64,000 nt of DNA from Anaerococcus sp. Marseille-Q7828 (GCF_949769285.1 NZ_OX458331.1:372001-436000), one strand, 5' to 3'; shown: positions 52,364 through 61,687, numbered from the stretch's first letter. Numbers and translations: made by a program. Notes: a model not told the origin generated them from the letters alone.

Positions 52364-53962
52364 ATGTCAATTAATTATTTTATCGAATTATTGGGTGGTC
52401 TTGCCCTGTTTTTATATGGGATGGCTATGATGAGTAAGGGCCTAGAGCTTGCAGCTGGGGATAAGCTTCGTGTTATAATAGAAAAAATGACTTCTAATTT
52501 TTTCAAGGCTATCTTGGTCGGTATCATAGTTACTGGTATTATCCAATCTTCATCCGCAACCACAGTTATGGTTGTTGGCTTTGTAAACGCAGGACTGATG
52601 AATATCTACCAAGCTGTTGGGATAATAATGGGGGCAAATATTGGTACAACCATTACAGGACAGCTTGTTGCTTTAAATATTTCTGCCATAGCTCCTATAA
52701 TTGCATTTATTGGCTTCGTATTGAATACTTTTGCTAAAAAAGAAAGGAAGACTTTTTTAGGACAAGCTATAATGGGACTTGGTTTTCTATTTATGGGTAT
52801 GGAATTTATGAGCACGGCCATGGAGCCACTAAGGGATTATCCAGGTTTTGTCACACTTATGACCAAATTTCAAAATCCTTTCCTAGGAGTATTGGCTGGT
52901 ACTATTATTACTGCTCTTATTCAATCGTCATCAGCATCTCTTGGTATCTTACAGGCTGTTGCTAACCAAGGTGTAATACCACTAAAATCATCTATGTACA
53001 TAGTCTTTGGCTTTAATATAGGAACTTGTATTACATCAGTCCTATCTGCTCTTGGGTCATCCAAAAATGCAAAGAGAACAGCTTTAGCCCACGTGCTTTT
53101 TAATATCATAGGTACAATCATGTTCATTATTGTGGCTATGTTTATACCAATAGATGAAATTGTTCTAAGGCATTCAAGGGACTTGCCAGCTGCACAAATA
53201 GCAAATCTGCACACCTTGTTCAACTTTGCTACAACCATAATTCTAATTCCTTTTTCAAGAAAACTTGCAGACTTATCTGTAAGTCTTATTCCTGGCAAGG
53301 ACAAGGAACAAGAAGAGATGAGCTTGCAATATATCAACAAGAATATAACAAAAGACGTAAATGCTACATTTACAGATGTTAGGGCTGAAATAAACAGACT
53401 ATTGGCCATAGTAGATCTTAATTACGAAGATTCAATGGATATCCTGGTAGAATTTGACGAAGATAAATACCACGATATTTTCCACAGAGAAAAAATTATA
53501 AACCACTTAAATAAAGAAATATCTGCTTTTATAATAGATGCTCTATCCATGTCTATGGATGAAGATACATCAGCAAATTTCGTTTCTTATTTGAGAATAT
53601 CAAGAAATCTAGAAAGAGTTGGCGATCATGCCAAAAATGTTGCAGATGTTGCAAAACTTAAAGCTGAACAAAAATTAGACTTCACAAACATAGCTTATGA
53701 AGATTTATACGCACTAAATGAATACACGATAAAAATGCTAAAGGCATTGAGAGAAGACTTACCAAAAGATGAAAGAGTAAAAATAGTAAGTGAATACTAC
53801 AAAATTGTAGAAAGAGATGTAGAAAAATGTAGATATGAACATATGCTAAGAATGAGAGAAAGACAATGCGATCCAGAAAGCGGCTTAGTATACGAAAAAA
53901 CTTTGACAGCTTTGGAAAGAATATCTTCCTACCTATCAAAAACAGCTAAAATATCCATATAA
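52364..53962 (+). CDS. Na+/phosphate cotransporter family protein with PhoU-like domain
   Basis: 532 aa. Two Na/Pi cotransporter repeats, each with the QSSSA motif (TGIIQSSSATTVMVVGFV near residue 60 and ALIQSSSASLGILQAV near 190), about eight to nine helices in the first 320 residues. The cytoplasmic C-terminal region (residues 340-530) is a helical PhoU-like domain (YLRISRNLERVGDHAKNVA). NptA/YjbB type. Imports or exports phosphate; direction cannot be read. TGGAGGGTATATG start. Confidence 0.92.
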   Translation: MSINYFIELLGGLALFLYGMAMMSKGLELAAGDKLRVIIEKMTSNFFKAILVGIIVTGIIQSSSATTVMVVGFVNAGLMNIYQAVGIIMGANIGTTITGQLVALNISAIAPIIAFIGFVLNTFAKKERKTFLGQAIMGLGFLFMGMEFMSTAMEPLRDYPGFVTLMTKFQNPFLGVLAGTIITALIQSSSASLGILQAVANQGVIPLKSSMYIVFGFNIGTCITSVLSALGSSKNAKRTALAHVLFNIIGTIMFIIVAMFIPIDEIVLRHSRDLPAAQIANLHTLFNFATTIILIPFSRKLADLSVSLIPGKDKEQEEMSLQYINKNITKDVNATFTDVRAEINRLLAIVDLNYEDSMDILVEFDEDKYHDIFHREKIINHLNKEISAFIIDALSMSMDEDTSANFVSYLRISRNLERVGDHAKNVADVAKLKAEQKLDFTNIAYEDLYALNEYTIKMLKALREDLPKDERVKIVSEYYKIVERDVEKCRYEHMLRMRERQCDPESGLVYEKTLTALERISSYLSKTAKISI

Positions 53963-53965
53963 GAA

Positions 53966-53992
53966 ATCGGCAGGAAATCTGTCGATTTTTTT
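53966..53992 (+). terminator. Terminator after Na/Pi cotransporter
   Basis: ATCGGCAG / CTGTCGAT (one G-U) with 5-nt loop, followed by seven T. Confidence 0.88.
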
Positions 53993-54033
53993 GTGCAAAC
54001 TTTAGCTAAAGTCCAATTATTTATTCGCAAATT

Positions 54034-54063
54034 TTGCAATTTTTTGTTTATCTTTTATATAAT
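54034..54063 (+). promoter_or_regulatory. Promoter of the second lipoprotein cluster
   Basis: TTGCAA, 18-nt spacer, TATAAT followed by CGGG. The CGGGTA right after the -10 also follows the candidate -10 region upstream of the lipoprotein gene at 42260. Confidence 0.55.
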
Positions 54064-54184
54064 CGGGTAATTAAAAAATATATTTATACAGTAAAGCAAA
54101 TTACAATTATTTGTTAATCAATAAATATTATTACAAAAATATTTGTGATTTATACATTTAGAAAAGATAGGGAAAGGAAAATTT

Positions 54185-55054
54185 ATGAAATACAAAATAA
54201 GTTTAGCATTTGTTATTAGCTTGGCCCTACTTACATCATGTAATGGCGGGACCAATCAAAATGATAATAAGGCTGAGCTATCCCAAAGTGAAACAAAGGA
54301 AGATACTAGAGAAAAACCAGTCGAAACAGCCGAAGATAATGAAACAGAAAGTAAGGAAACTAAGGAAGAAGAGAAAGAATTAGAAACCAAGGAAGAAGAA
54401 AAGTTAAGCAAAGAAGAATTATTTAGCAAATTAAATGAACTTCCTAGTCTAGAATCCTATAAGATTGAAACTACCGCAGAAAAAATAGCAAAAGCAAATT
54501 CTGATAATCCAGAAGTAATAAGTTCCACTGATGCAAAGCTTGAATATATCAAAGAGCCACACATCTACCATGCCCTATATGAGATTCACGATCCTGCTGT
54601 AGGCGAAATGGAAACTGAAACATATCAAAATGGCAAAGTTGCTGTCACAAGGCAAGATGCTAGCGGGTGGATGAAAACCGAAATACCAGAAAACGAAGCA
54701 AATGACGAGAACAATATAATAGTAAACGAACTTGATGATTACTACACAGTAAGCGAAACTGATGAATACTATATTATAGAGATAGAAACCACTCCAGACA
54801 ACCTTGAAGAAATTAAAGATCTTATAATGGGCGATGAATTCGAGCAAATATTTGATGGTGAACTAACAACTATAAGAATTAACCACAAATTTGACAAAGA
54901 AACCCTTTATCCAATCAGCTATGCTTTGGAAGCCGAGTCAATAAATGAAAATGGCGACTTAACCCTATATAAAAATAGCGATGTCTATAAAGAGGTAAAT
55001 TCAGTAAAAGAAGTCCCTATACCTGATGAGGTAAAAGCTTTATTAGAAGAATAA
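54185..55054 (+). CDS. Lipoprotein with DUF6612-like domain (A)
   Basis: 289 aa. Lipobox LTSC (Cys about 19), then about 65 residues of Glu/Lys/Thr-rich linker, then a 200-residue domain. The domain starts SLESYKIETTAEKIAKANSD, contains VGEMETETYQNG, SGWMKTEIPEN and a series of beta strands, and ends PIPDEVKALLEE. It resembles DUF6612/LppX-like lipoprotein domains, which may bind a hydrophobic ligand (family inference). GGGAAAGGAAAATTT precedes the ATG. First of three neighbouring lipoproteins with related parts. Confidence 0.78.
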   Translation: MKYKISLAFVISLALLTSCNGGTNQNDNKAELSQSETKEDTREKPVETAEDNETESKETKEEEKELETKEEEKLSKEELFSKLNELPSLESYKIETTAEKIAKANSDNPEVISSTDAKLEYIKEPHIYHALYEIHDPAVGEMETETYQNGKVAVTRQDASGWMKTEIPENEANDENNIIVNELDDYYTVSETDEYYIIEIETTPDNLEEIKDLIMGDEFEQIFDGELTTIRINHKFDKETLYPISYALEAESINENGDLTLYKNSDVYKEVNSVKEVPIPDEVKALLEE

Positions 55055-55074
55055 TATAGAAAAGGAAATTTTAA

Positions 55075-55968
55075 ATGAAAGTTAAAAATGGAAAATTTTT
55101 AATATTAGCACTTGTTCTGTCGATTTTAACAGCTTGTAGTGGAAACAGTACCCAAACAAAAGAAACTAGTGAAGTTACAGCAAATGAAACAGAAAATATA
55201 GAGACTAAAGAAGAAAACAAGGAAGATGAGATAAGTGAGGAAGAATCTAAAGCTGATAATCCACAAGTAGATAATGAAGAAGAATCATAGGGCCTAAGCA
55301 AAGAAGAACTTTTTAATAAATTATCAGAGGAAGCTAGCTTGGATTCTTACAAGATTGACACAGCCACCCAACAAATAGCTAAGGCTAATTCTGACAATCC
55401 AGAAGAAGTAAATGGCACCGAAGGTTATGTAGAATTCAATAAAAAAGCTAATATCTACCACTCCCTATATACTATATCTGACCCTAGTGTAGGCCAAATG
55501 GAAATGGAATCCTATCTAGTTGATAATCTAATGGTTTATAGAAAAGATGACAGTGGATGGGTTAAAACTCCGATGACAGAGGACGGAGAAGATGTTTATA
55601 ATGTTTCAGACACCGATAAAAATAGTAATAGGGTTTTTAAAGAACTTGAAGAATATTATGAGTTAAGTGAAAATTCTGATGATTATACCCTAGAATTAGA
55701 ATCCAATCCTGAAAACATTAATGAAATGAAAGATATTATCTTGGGAGACACATCAGGTCAAGTATTTGTTGGCGAACTAACATCCATCAAGTCTTGGCAT
55801 AAATTCCACAAGGATACTTTATATCCTATTTCTTATGATTTTGAGATAGAATTCACCGACGAAAACGGAGACGTTAGGTTATATAAGCACACTGCTGAAT
55901 ACAAAGAAATAAACGAAATATATGAAATTAATGTACCTGATGAAGTAAAAGCTTTATTAGAAGAATAA
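55075..55968 (+). pseudogene. Lipoprotein with DUF6612-like domain (B), in-frame amber
   Basis: Signal MKVKNGKFLILALVLSILTAC (lipobox LTAC) and acidic linker are followed at 55288-55290 by TAG. The same frame then continues GLSKEELFNKLSEEASLDSYKID to the C-terminal NVPDEVKALLEE. Without the stop it would be 297 aa and parallel to lipoprotein A over its whole length (A reads EEEKLSKEELFSKL at the same place). No internal start with a good ribosome site exists after the stop. So either a recent nonsense mutation or, less likely, read-through. Confidence 0.85.
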
Positions 55969-55987
55969 TATAGAAAAGGAGATTAAA

Positions 55988-56908
55988 ATGAAAGTTAAAA
56001 ATGGAAAATATCTAATACTAACCCTTGCCCTGTCCATACTAACAGCTTGTAATGGTAATACCGAAGAAAGTACTCCTCCAAAAGAAACAAGTGAAGTTAC
56101 GGCAAATGATACAGAAAATACAGCCACAAGCGACACAAGCATGGAAGATGAAAAAAGTGATGAAGAATCAAAGACTGACGATCAGCCAGTAGATGAAAAA
56201 GAAGAATCAGAAGAAATAAAAGAAGATGATGTCGATAAAGAAGACAAGATGGAAGAAGATCAAGAGGATAGTGAAGACTCAACTGAAAAAGAAGCCTTAC
56301 TCGACCAAATAAAAACAGAAAATGACAAAGTAAGAAAAGTCCTCATGAAGACTAAGATTCAAAAGATAGACCCAGAAAATACTACTACCCAAACTTTTGA
56401 TGCAGATGCCCTATATGGTGACGATTTGCAAGCTATAAAGGCTGATACAATTTCAGAATCAAGCGACGGATACTATCAAGAATTTACTTTTGATGAAAAT
56501 GACAATACCAAAGCTACTATTTTAGAAAGACAAGCTGGCGAAGAAGAAACCACAGTGACAGAAGCAACAGTTGACAACTTTGACCTCCATCCAGACTACC
56601 ATAGACTAATACAATCTGTCATGGACTTAAAAGATGAACTAGAAGTAAGTGAAGATAATCAAAGCATAAAGCTTAGTCTCAAAGAAGATGCAAAAGATGT
56701 TCTAAAACATATAGAAAGCGAATATAATATACAACTTACGCTAGTAGAAGAAGATGAAATAGAAAAATCAATGGAAATAGAATTTGATAAAGAAAGCAAA
56801 TTGCTAAAGAGCATTAACCTTGAGCTAGATCCTCAAATAGACGAACTAAAGGACCACAAAATCACGATAGAATCCTTATTTACCGACCATGATTTTAATG
56901 GCAATTAA
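55988..56908 (+). CDS. Acidic lipoprotein (C)
   Basis: 306 aa. N-terminal 30 residues are nearly the same as in lipoprotein B (MKVKNGKYLILTLALSILTAC) and the DNA around the start is repeated, but the C-terminal domain differs: about 90 residues of acidic linker, then LLDQIKTENDKVRKVLMKTKIQKID, GYYQEFTFDEND and KESKLLKSINLELDPQ, still a beta-rich DUF6612/LppX-like pattern. AAAAGGAGATTAAA precedes the ATG. The family shows swapping of signal/linker and C-terminal parts. Function unknown. Confidence 0.78.
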   Translation: MKVKNGKYLILTLALSILTACNGNTEESTPPKETSEVTANDTENTATSDTSMEDEKSDEESKTDDQPVDEKEESEEIKEDDVDKEDKMEEDQEDSEDSTEKEALLDQIKTENDKVRKVLMKTKIQKIDPENTTTQTFDADALYGDDLQAIKADTISESSDGYYQEFTFDENDNTKATILERQAGEEETTVTEATVDNFDLHPDYHRLIQSVMDLKDELEVSEDNQSIKLSLKEDAKDVLKHIESEYNIQLTLVEEDEIEKSMEIEFDKESKLLKSINLELDPQIDELKDHKITIESLFTDHDFNGN

Positions 56909-56941
56909 AATACCCAAAAGTCTATATACTCTCCAGTAAAG

Positions 56942-56972
56942 GTGGACCAAGAAAACTTGGTCCACTTTTTTT
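56942..56972 (+). terminator. Terminator after lipoprotein cluster
   Basis: Perfect 10-bp GTGGACCAAG / CTTGGTCCAC, AAAA loop, then seven T. Confidence 0.93.
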
Positions 56973-57091
56973 ATTAATCTATCCTTTATAGCAAAACTAG
57001 CTAAAATAAATATTATCTAGTTACTATAAAGATAATATATCCCTTTGTAATCCAATTATTATATGATTTAATTTTAATGTGTTTCATATAC

Positions 57092-57109
57092 ATACACTAA
57101 AATGTGTAT
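57092..57109. promoter_or_regulatory. Inverted repeat upstream of CAMP-factor gene
   Basis: ATACAC / GTGTAT about 6 nt, located 59 nt before the start codon in the probable promoter (GATAATATAAA lies downstream at about 57129). Possible operator; no regulator identified. Confidence 0.35.
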
Positions 57110-57167
57110 TTAATTAATAATTAATATCTGATAATATAAAACCATAAATAACGAGGAGGAATAAAAT

Positions 57168-58088
57168 ATGAAAAACACAAAAATTAAAATCCTAGGAATG
57201 GCACTATCAGCATCATTCGTACTATCATCTGTAGCACCAACGTTATCATCTGCTAATGCATTAAATACACCAGCCACTACTAACTATATAGAAATAGACC
57301 CAAATGCAGTAAGTCCAGAAACTATTACATCAATAATCAAAAAAGCAGAAGCATTAAAAAATATTATTAACCACATACCTGGTGGACAAGCTTATGCAAA
57401 GGCTATCGATATCATAATCAACGTTTTAAAGAAAGTTGATCCTGCAAAAGCAGCTAAAAAAGTAGAACTGGCTTCTGAAGCAATAGAAACTATCAAATTC
57501 TCTATTGAAGATATCCAAGGCAAAACAAAGAAAGCTCACGTTGATATAGGTCTTGAAATAACAAAAGAAGTATTAGTTCTAGCTGATCCTTTTGCAAGCA
57601 ACCAAAAATTAGATAAGGCTATCGAAAACCTTAAAAATGCCAAAGAGCTAGCAAAAAATTCAGCTGATATAACTGACGAAGATGTAGCAACTATTTATGT
57701 TAAAAAAGATTTAAACAAAGCTATAGAAGAAGCTAAAAAATTAAAAAGAAGCAAAGAGACTACAAAAGAGCAAAAAGAAGAAATAAACCAAGCCATTAGA
57801 AAAGCAGTTCATACAAAAAACAAAGCTAAAGTTACAGTAGCAGAAATAAAGGCTGCAACAGCTGAATTACAAGAATTCTTAGATAACTTTGTAATAGGAG
57901 AAGAAGACGTAAGTCCTGAAGAAAACGACATTGCTGAAGTAAATGAAAGTCCAGACGAAGAAGAAATAACAGAGGAAGATACAGAAACTGAAGAAGAAGT
58001 AACTGAAAATCCAGAAGATGAAGAATTAATAGACCCAGAATTTAGTAATGTTACTTTAGATGAGATTGAATCTGTAGAAAATAATTAA
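57168..58088 (+). CDS. CAMP-factor-like secreted pore-forming protein
   Basis: 306 aa. Sec signal peptide MKNTKIKILGMALSASFVLS with likely cleavage after SSANA. The mature part (about residues 45-240) matches CAMP factor (Streptococcus Cfb type) by pattern: a helix ending VELASEAIETIKFSIEDI, then AHVDIGLEITKEVLVLADPFAS (Cfb has a near-equal ITK...LDPFAS), ATIYVKKDLNKAI, INQAIRKAVHTKN and ATAELQEF. A 60-residue Glu/Asp-rich C-terminal tail is extra. CAMP factors form pores and enhance sphingomyelinase haemolysis. GAGGAGGAATAAAAT precedes the ATG; own terminator. Family assignment rests on remembered motif similarity. Confidence 0.82.
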   Translation: MKNTKIKILGMALSASFVLSSVAPTLSSANALNTPATTNYIEIDPNAVSPETITSIIKKAEALKNIINHIPGGQAYAKAIDIIINVLKKVDPAKAAKKVELASEAIETIKFSIEDIQGKTKKAHVDIGLEITKEVLVLADPFASNQKLDKAIENLKNAKELAKNSADITDEDVATIYVKKDLNKAIEEAKKLKRSKETTKEQKEEINQAIRKAVHTKNKAKVTVAEIKAATAELQEFLDNFVIGEEDVSPEENDIAEVNESPDEEEITEEDTETEEEVTENPEDEELIDPEFSNVTLDEIESVENN

Positions 58089-58163
58089 AGCTTTAATCAT
58101 TTCCTACTATAAAATAATAACCTGTAATAGCCTCCATTAAAATTGAAAAATTACTGATAATAT

Positions 58164-58206
58164 AAAAAGACAAAGTCCCTTTATAAGAGCTTTGTCTTTT
58201 TTTAAA
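58164..58206 (+). terminator. Terminator after CAMP-factor gene
   Basis: AAAAAGACAAAG / CTTTGTCTTTTT around a 14-nt loop, T run follows. It is the same stem sequence family as the terminator at 59397. Confidence 0.9.
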
Positions 58207-58686
58207 TAAAAGTAAAAAAATTTCTCTATTCTTAATATCATATAATCTTCACAAACTTCATTCTTTATTCATAAAAGTTCACCTTTATTAGTAACATGTT
58301 TAAAAAGTAGCTAAGCAAAGTACATGTAAGGCCATTTTTTTGCCTCCATAATGTGAAAATAAGTCCAACTTCCACTAAGCTTACGTAGAGCTTTAATATG
58401 AGAATTGTGGTATTAACACAATATTTTTGTACTAAAAAGGTGATGTTTCAGAAGAGGTAAATCTATTATGTGCATTAGCTTTATTCATAAAATATTATAA
58501 TCTTTCTAATTATTATATTATTTTAGTAATACAGGAAATTAAATCAAATTAAAGGCCAATATTCTTTTATAAATTAGACATTATTCTATTATAAGATTAT
58601 CATCATTACAATAATGAAAACAATCGTATGGAATTATATTTTATGGTACAGTAATTTTAAACAACATTAAACTTTGGAGGAAATAA
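58207..58686. other. 480-bp AT-rich gap without recognisable gene
   Basis: No ORF with a ribosome site, no RNA gene seen. It holds an inverted repeat ATTGTG / CACAAT (58404-58422) and presumably the promoter of the downstream HAD gene (TTATGGTACAGT near 58640). Its irregular composition suggests decayed sequence, but no parent gene can be named. Confidence 0.5.
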
Positions 58687-59343
58687 ATGATTAGAGGAAT
58701 TATTTTTGATTTTGATGGCGTCATAGTAGATACAGAAATTGTATCATATAGGATATATAAAAAGATATTATCTGATTTTGGTCATGACTTTACTAAATAC
58801 GATTATGCCTATAATTTTTCCGGAAAAACCGAAGAGAAAAATGTAAATAATTTAATTGATCAATATAAACTACCTCTTTCCTTTGACGAGTGTTTTGACT
58901 TAGTTATAAGTACTGAAAAATCAATGTTAGCAAAAGGAGTTGACCTAAAAGCTGGTGTAAACGAATTATTAACTTACCTAAATGATAATAATATAAAAAT
59001 GGTCGTTGCTTCATCAAGTACTAGAGAAAGAGCAATAAATATACTAGAAAAACACGACATTAAACACTACTTTGAAGGCTTTGTCTTTGCAGAAGACATA
59101 AGTAAGAGCAAGCCAAACCCAGAAATTTTTACTAAAGCAAATGAATTATTAGGATTCGATAAGGAAGAATGTTTAGTCATAGAAGATAGCGAAAACGGTA
59201 TCTTAGCAGGATACAGTGCTGGTATTCCTGTAATATGCGTGCCAGATATGAAAATGCCTAAAGATGAATATTTAAATAAGACTAAACATGTTGTGAATTC
59301 TTTAGAAGACATCATAAAAATCATAGATGAAATAAATTCTTAA
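58687..59343 (+). CDS. HAD hydrolase, beta-phosphoglucomutase-like
   Basis: 218 aa. Motif I IIFDFDGVIVDTE (Asp8, Asp10), motif II VVASSSTRER, motif III KSKPNPEIF, motif IV VIEDSENGI. The KPxPEIF and EDSxNG forms place it in the beta-phosphoglucomutase/phosphatase branch with helical cap. TTGGAGGAAATAA precedes the ATG. Single gene. Substrate not predictable. Confidence 0.9.
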   Translation: MIRGIIFDFDGVIVDTEIVSYRIYKKILSDFGHDFTKYDYAYNFSGKTEEKNVNNLIDQYKLPLSFDECFDLVISTEKSMLAKGVDLKAGVNELLTYLNDNNIKMVVASSSTRERAINILEKHDIKHYFEGFVFAEDISKSKPNPEIFTKANELLGFDKEECLVIEDSENGILAGYSAGIPVICVPDMKMPKDEYLNKTKHVVNSLEDIIKIIDEINS

Positions 59344-59396
59344 ATTGAAACACGCTATAAGTAATTATATTTGCAGCAATTTTAAATATCAATAAA

Positions 59397-59430
59397 GGCA
59401 AAGTTCATATTATTGGACTTTGTCTTTTTT
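59397..59430 (+). terminator. Terminator after HAD gene
   Basis: GGCAAAGTTC / GGACTTTGTC (two G-U) with 8-nt loop, then six T. Confidence 0.85.
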
Positions 59431-59504
59431 AATAAAATGCTAAAAACATTCAGCTCGAGGGGATGATGTAAATATCTTTAATAAGCGAATTAGCTTGCCT
59501 AACA

Positions 59505-59599
59505 AGAGGGTTTTCGTGACAAGTGTATATTTGTACTAAAAAAGACTCAGTCAAAAGACTAAGTCTTAATTATTTAGCAACTTCCTACTATACCGGGCT
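59505..59599 (-). pseudogene. rRNA-operon tail remnant: 5S 3' end plus terminator (copy 3)
   Basis: Read on minus: a 5S 3' end (59576-59599, CCGGTATAGTAGGAAG), a spacer, a terminator-like stem (plus AGACTCAG / AAGACTAAGTC, 59543-59568), and a flank ending with plus GGTTTTCGTGACAAGT. The same order follows the intact 5S at 61631-61688, so this is a displaced copy of the operon tail. The 5S stops matching at CCGGGC, where a repeat element begins. Confidence 0.75.
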
Positions 59600-59675
59600 T
59601 AAATATGCCTTGATTTGGACCCTATATGTAGCGGGCGGCTAGTTATTTAAGGCTAAAACTGAGTGCAGTTAAAAA

Positions 59676-59757
59676 CCCATTGATTTTGGGCTTTTAACCC
59701 GAAAAATTAGTGCGGCAGCACGGCGAGGTTCGATAGAACCGATTTTCGTAGAGCACG
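59676..59757. repeat. 82-bp direct repeat, copy 1
   Basis: Matches 61315-61396 with 6 differences in 82. Contains small palindromes (GTGCGGCAGCAC, GGTTCGATAGAACC) and starts CCATTGATTTTGGG. Downstream it continues into GTTTGC / GCAAAC (59763-59778). Non-coding; likely a structured element. Confidence 0.85.
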
Positions 59758-59830
59758 TAAGAGTTTGCGTAAGCAAACGTGTTTAAGCGGATCGGTCCTA
59801 AAGGAGGCGGACGGCCTTCACCTTTGGTGA

Positions 59831-59869
59831 ACCACTCCGTGGTGGGTCCTCCCCTGGCCGGAAGGGCCT
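59831..59869. repeat. Short two-hairpin repeat, copy a
   Basis: ACCACTCCGTGGTGGGT followed by CCTGGCCGGAAGGGCC. Same order and pattern as copies at 59913 and 61489, with compensating base changes in the stems. Confidence 0.7.
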
Positions 59870-59874
59870 GCTTT

Positions 59875-59969
59875 CGAGTACCATCGGCGTTATGAGGCTT
59901 TCGGCTTCGCCGACCATTCCATGGAGGGTGCTTTATGAGCCGCACGGGCTAATTTTCTGTGTTCGGTAT
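59875..59969 (-). pseudogene. 5S rRNA middle fragment split by repeat element
   Basis: Plus-strand CGAGTACCATCGGCGTTATG and GAGGCT (59875-59900) and TTCTGTGTTCGGTAT (59955-59969) match the intact 5S (61729-61765) in order. In the intact gene only a few bases separate these parts; here a 54-nt insert carrying the short repeat (copy b) lies between. After 59969 the match ends. Confidence 0.75.
59913..59950. repeat. Short two-hairpin repeat, copy b (inside 5S fragment)
   Basis: ACCATTCCATGGAGGGT then AGCCGCACGGGCT. Inserted in a 5S-derived sequence. Confidence 0.75.
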
Positions 59970-60134
59970 ACATAAACACCCGTTGATTTCGGGTCCAGGA
60001 GTTCGGACACAATCGTTTATGCCGAAAACTGAGTGCAGATAAAAGTCCATTGTGGTAAGGATACAGTAAATAGTACAATTTAAAATCGAATATCTGATAC
60101 AATAAATAATAAGAAATCAAAGGGGGATTTTAAA

Positions 60135-60406
<272 letters not shown>

Positions 60407-60410
<4 letters not shown>

Positions 60411-61261
60411 AGCTCATAATCTCAAATAGGGATAAATACAGTACTAGTGCAATGTGTAAGTTTTTAGGTATACCAAGAAGTTTAATATACTATCATCTAA
60501 ACAAAAAAGAATCAAAATATAACCTAAAAACCGAAGAGCTTTTAGAAGAAAAAATCAAAGAAATATTCAGGAAAAGTAAAAATGCATATGGATCAAGAAA
60601 AATCAAAGTAGAGTTGGAAAAACAAGATATCATAGTATCACGAAGAAAAATATGCAGAATAATGAAAAAACATGCCTTAGTATCAAGCTATACAGTAAAA
60701 CAATACAAGGTAGAAAAAACCACATGTAACAATAAAAAGATTAATAACAAGATAGATAGACAATTTGACAATAGGCCATCTTTACAAGCATGTGTAAGTG
60801 ACTTAACTTACGTAAGAGTAGGAAATAGTTGGAACTACATCTGTGCAATAATAGATTTACACAATCGAGAAATAATAGGATATGCAGCAGGAAAAAATAA
60901 GAGCGCAGATTTAGTAAAAGAAGCAATATATTCAATCAAGTACCCATTAAATAAAATAAAAATATTTCACACAGATAGAGGACGAGAATTTGACAACAAA
61001 AGCATAGATAAAATTCTAGACATATTTGGCATAGAAAGATCCTTAAGTGGAAAGGGAAGTCCATATGATAATGCAGTAGCTGAAGCATTTAATAAGGTGA
61101 TGAAAACAGAATTTGTTTATCAGAAAGAATTTAAAAACTTAAAACAACTAAAATTAGAACTATCAGAATATGTTTATTGGTACAACAACCTAAGAATCCA
61201 TGGATCCTTAGGTTACTTGTCACCAGTTAAATATAGAAACCAAATCTTAGCTAGTAACTAG
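60407..61261 (+). CDS. IS3-family transposase OrfB (-1 frameshift)
   Basis: 284 codons from the overlap with orfA; the ATG at 60452 is internal to this frame. DDE core: Asp in ACVSDLTYV, Asp in [12 protein letters not shown], Glu in [14 protein letters not shown], then [21 protein letters not shown]. The slip probably occurs at C-AAA-AAG (60401-60407). No internal stops, so it may be active. Confidence 0.9.
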
Positions 61262-61314
61262 TTAAAATTATAATGGTGCGATCGATTTTAGATTGTACAA
61301 ATAGGTGTTGACAA

Positions 61315-61396
61315 TCCATTGATTTTGGGCTCTTAACCCGAAAAACTAGTGCGGAAGCACGGTGAGGTTCAATAGAACCGATTTTCGTAGAGCACG
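61315..61396. repeat. 82-bp direct repeat, copy 2
   Basis: About 93% identical to 59676-59757. It continues into GTTTGC-GAA-GCAAAC (61402-61416) and GGTTTTCGTGACAAGT, then a second copy of the terminator-like stem (61446-61474). Confidence 0.85.
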
Positions 61397-61488
61397 GCAG
61401 AGTTTGCGAAGCAAACGGGTTTTCGTGACAAGTAAATATTTGTACTAAAAAAGACTCAGCCAAAAGACTAAGTCTCTCACTTCGCTCG

Positions 61489-61526
61489 ACCATTCCATGG
61501 AGGGTCCTCCACTAGCCGGACGGGCT
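61489..61526. repeat. Short two-hairpin repeat, copy c
   Basis: ACCATTCCATGGAGGGT, CCTCC, then AGCCGGACGGGCT. It separates a terminator copy (61446-61474) from a 5S 3' fragment (61538), two parts that are adjacent in the other tail copies, so it was probably inserted there. Confidence 0.78.
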
Positions 61527-61537
61527 TTCTTTTATTC

Positions 61538-61559
61538 AGCAACTTCCTACTCTACCGGG
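61538..61559 (-). pseudogene. 5S rRNA 3'-end fragment (copy 2)
   Basis: Minus CCCGGTAGAGTAGGAAGTTG matches the 3' end of the intact 5S. It ends at the same base as copy 3 and is followed by the same TTAAATATGCC sequence. Confidence 0.75.
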
Positions 61560-61562
61560 CTT

Positions 61563-61634
61563 AAATATGCCTTGATTTGGCATATTTGCCCCGGAAAGTA
61601 GCGCGGATAAGCCTTCGTAGAAGGCGACTTTCCG
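61563..61634. repeat. Nested palindrome element downstream of 5S terminator
   Basis: Three perfect stems in 72 nt: AAATATGCC / GGCATATTT (61563-61587); CGGAAAGT / ACTTTCCG (61592-61634) enclosing GCCTTC-GTA-GAAGGC (61611-61625). Non-coding, strongly folding as RNA or ssDNA. Part of it (TTAAATATGCC) is shared with 59600. Confidence 0.8.
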
Positions 61635-61651
61635 TGACAGGTGTATAAACT

Positions 61652-61680
61652 AAAAAGACTTAGTATAAAAACTAAGCCTT
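61652..61680 (-). terminator. Terminator of the rRNA operon
   Basis: On the minus strand AAGGCTTAG pairs with CTAAGTCTT (one G-U), followed by TTTTAG, 8 nt after the 5S 3' end. Confidence 0.85.
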
Positions 61681-61687
61681 AATTATT

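Noticed and set aside
55288-55290. UAG as a recoded (pyrrolysine-type) codon
   Set aside because: Other genes in the window use TAG as a normal stop (for example at the ends of eda and kdgK), no Pyl genes are seen, and the protein is a lipoprotein with no expected need for it.
58404-58422. ATTGTG / CACAAT inverted repeat as an operator
   Set aside because: Far from any start codon and without a second copy; chance is likely in AT-rich DNA.
59694-60120. Reading frames of 76-83 codons on the minus strand over the repeat mosaic
   Set aside because: They cover 5S fragments and palindromes, have no ribosome sites and an amino acid make-up typical of translated rRNA DNA.
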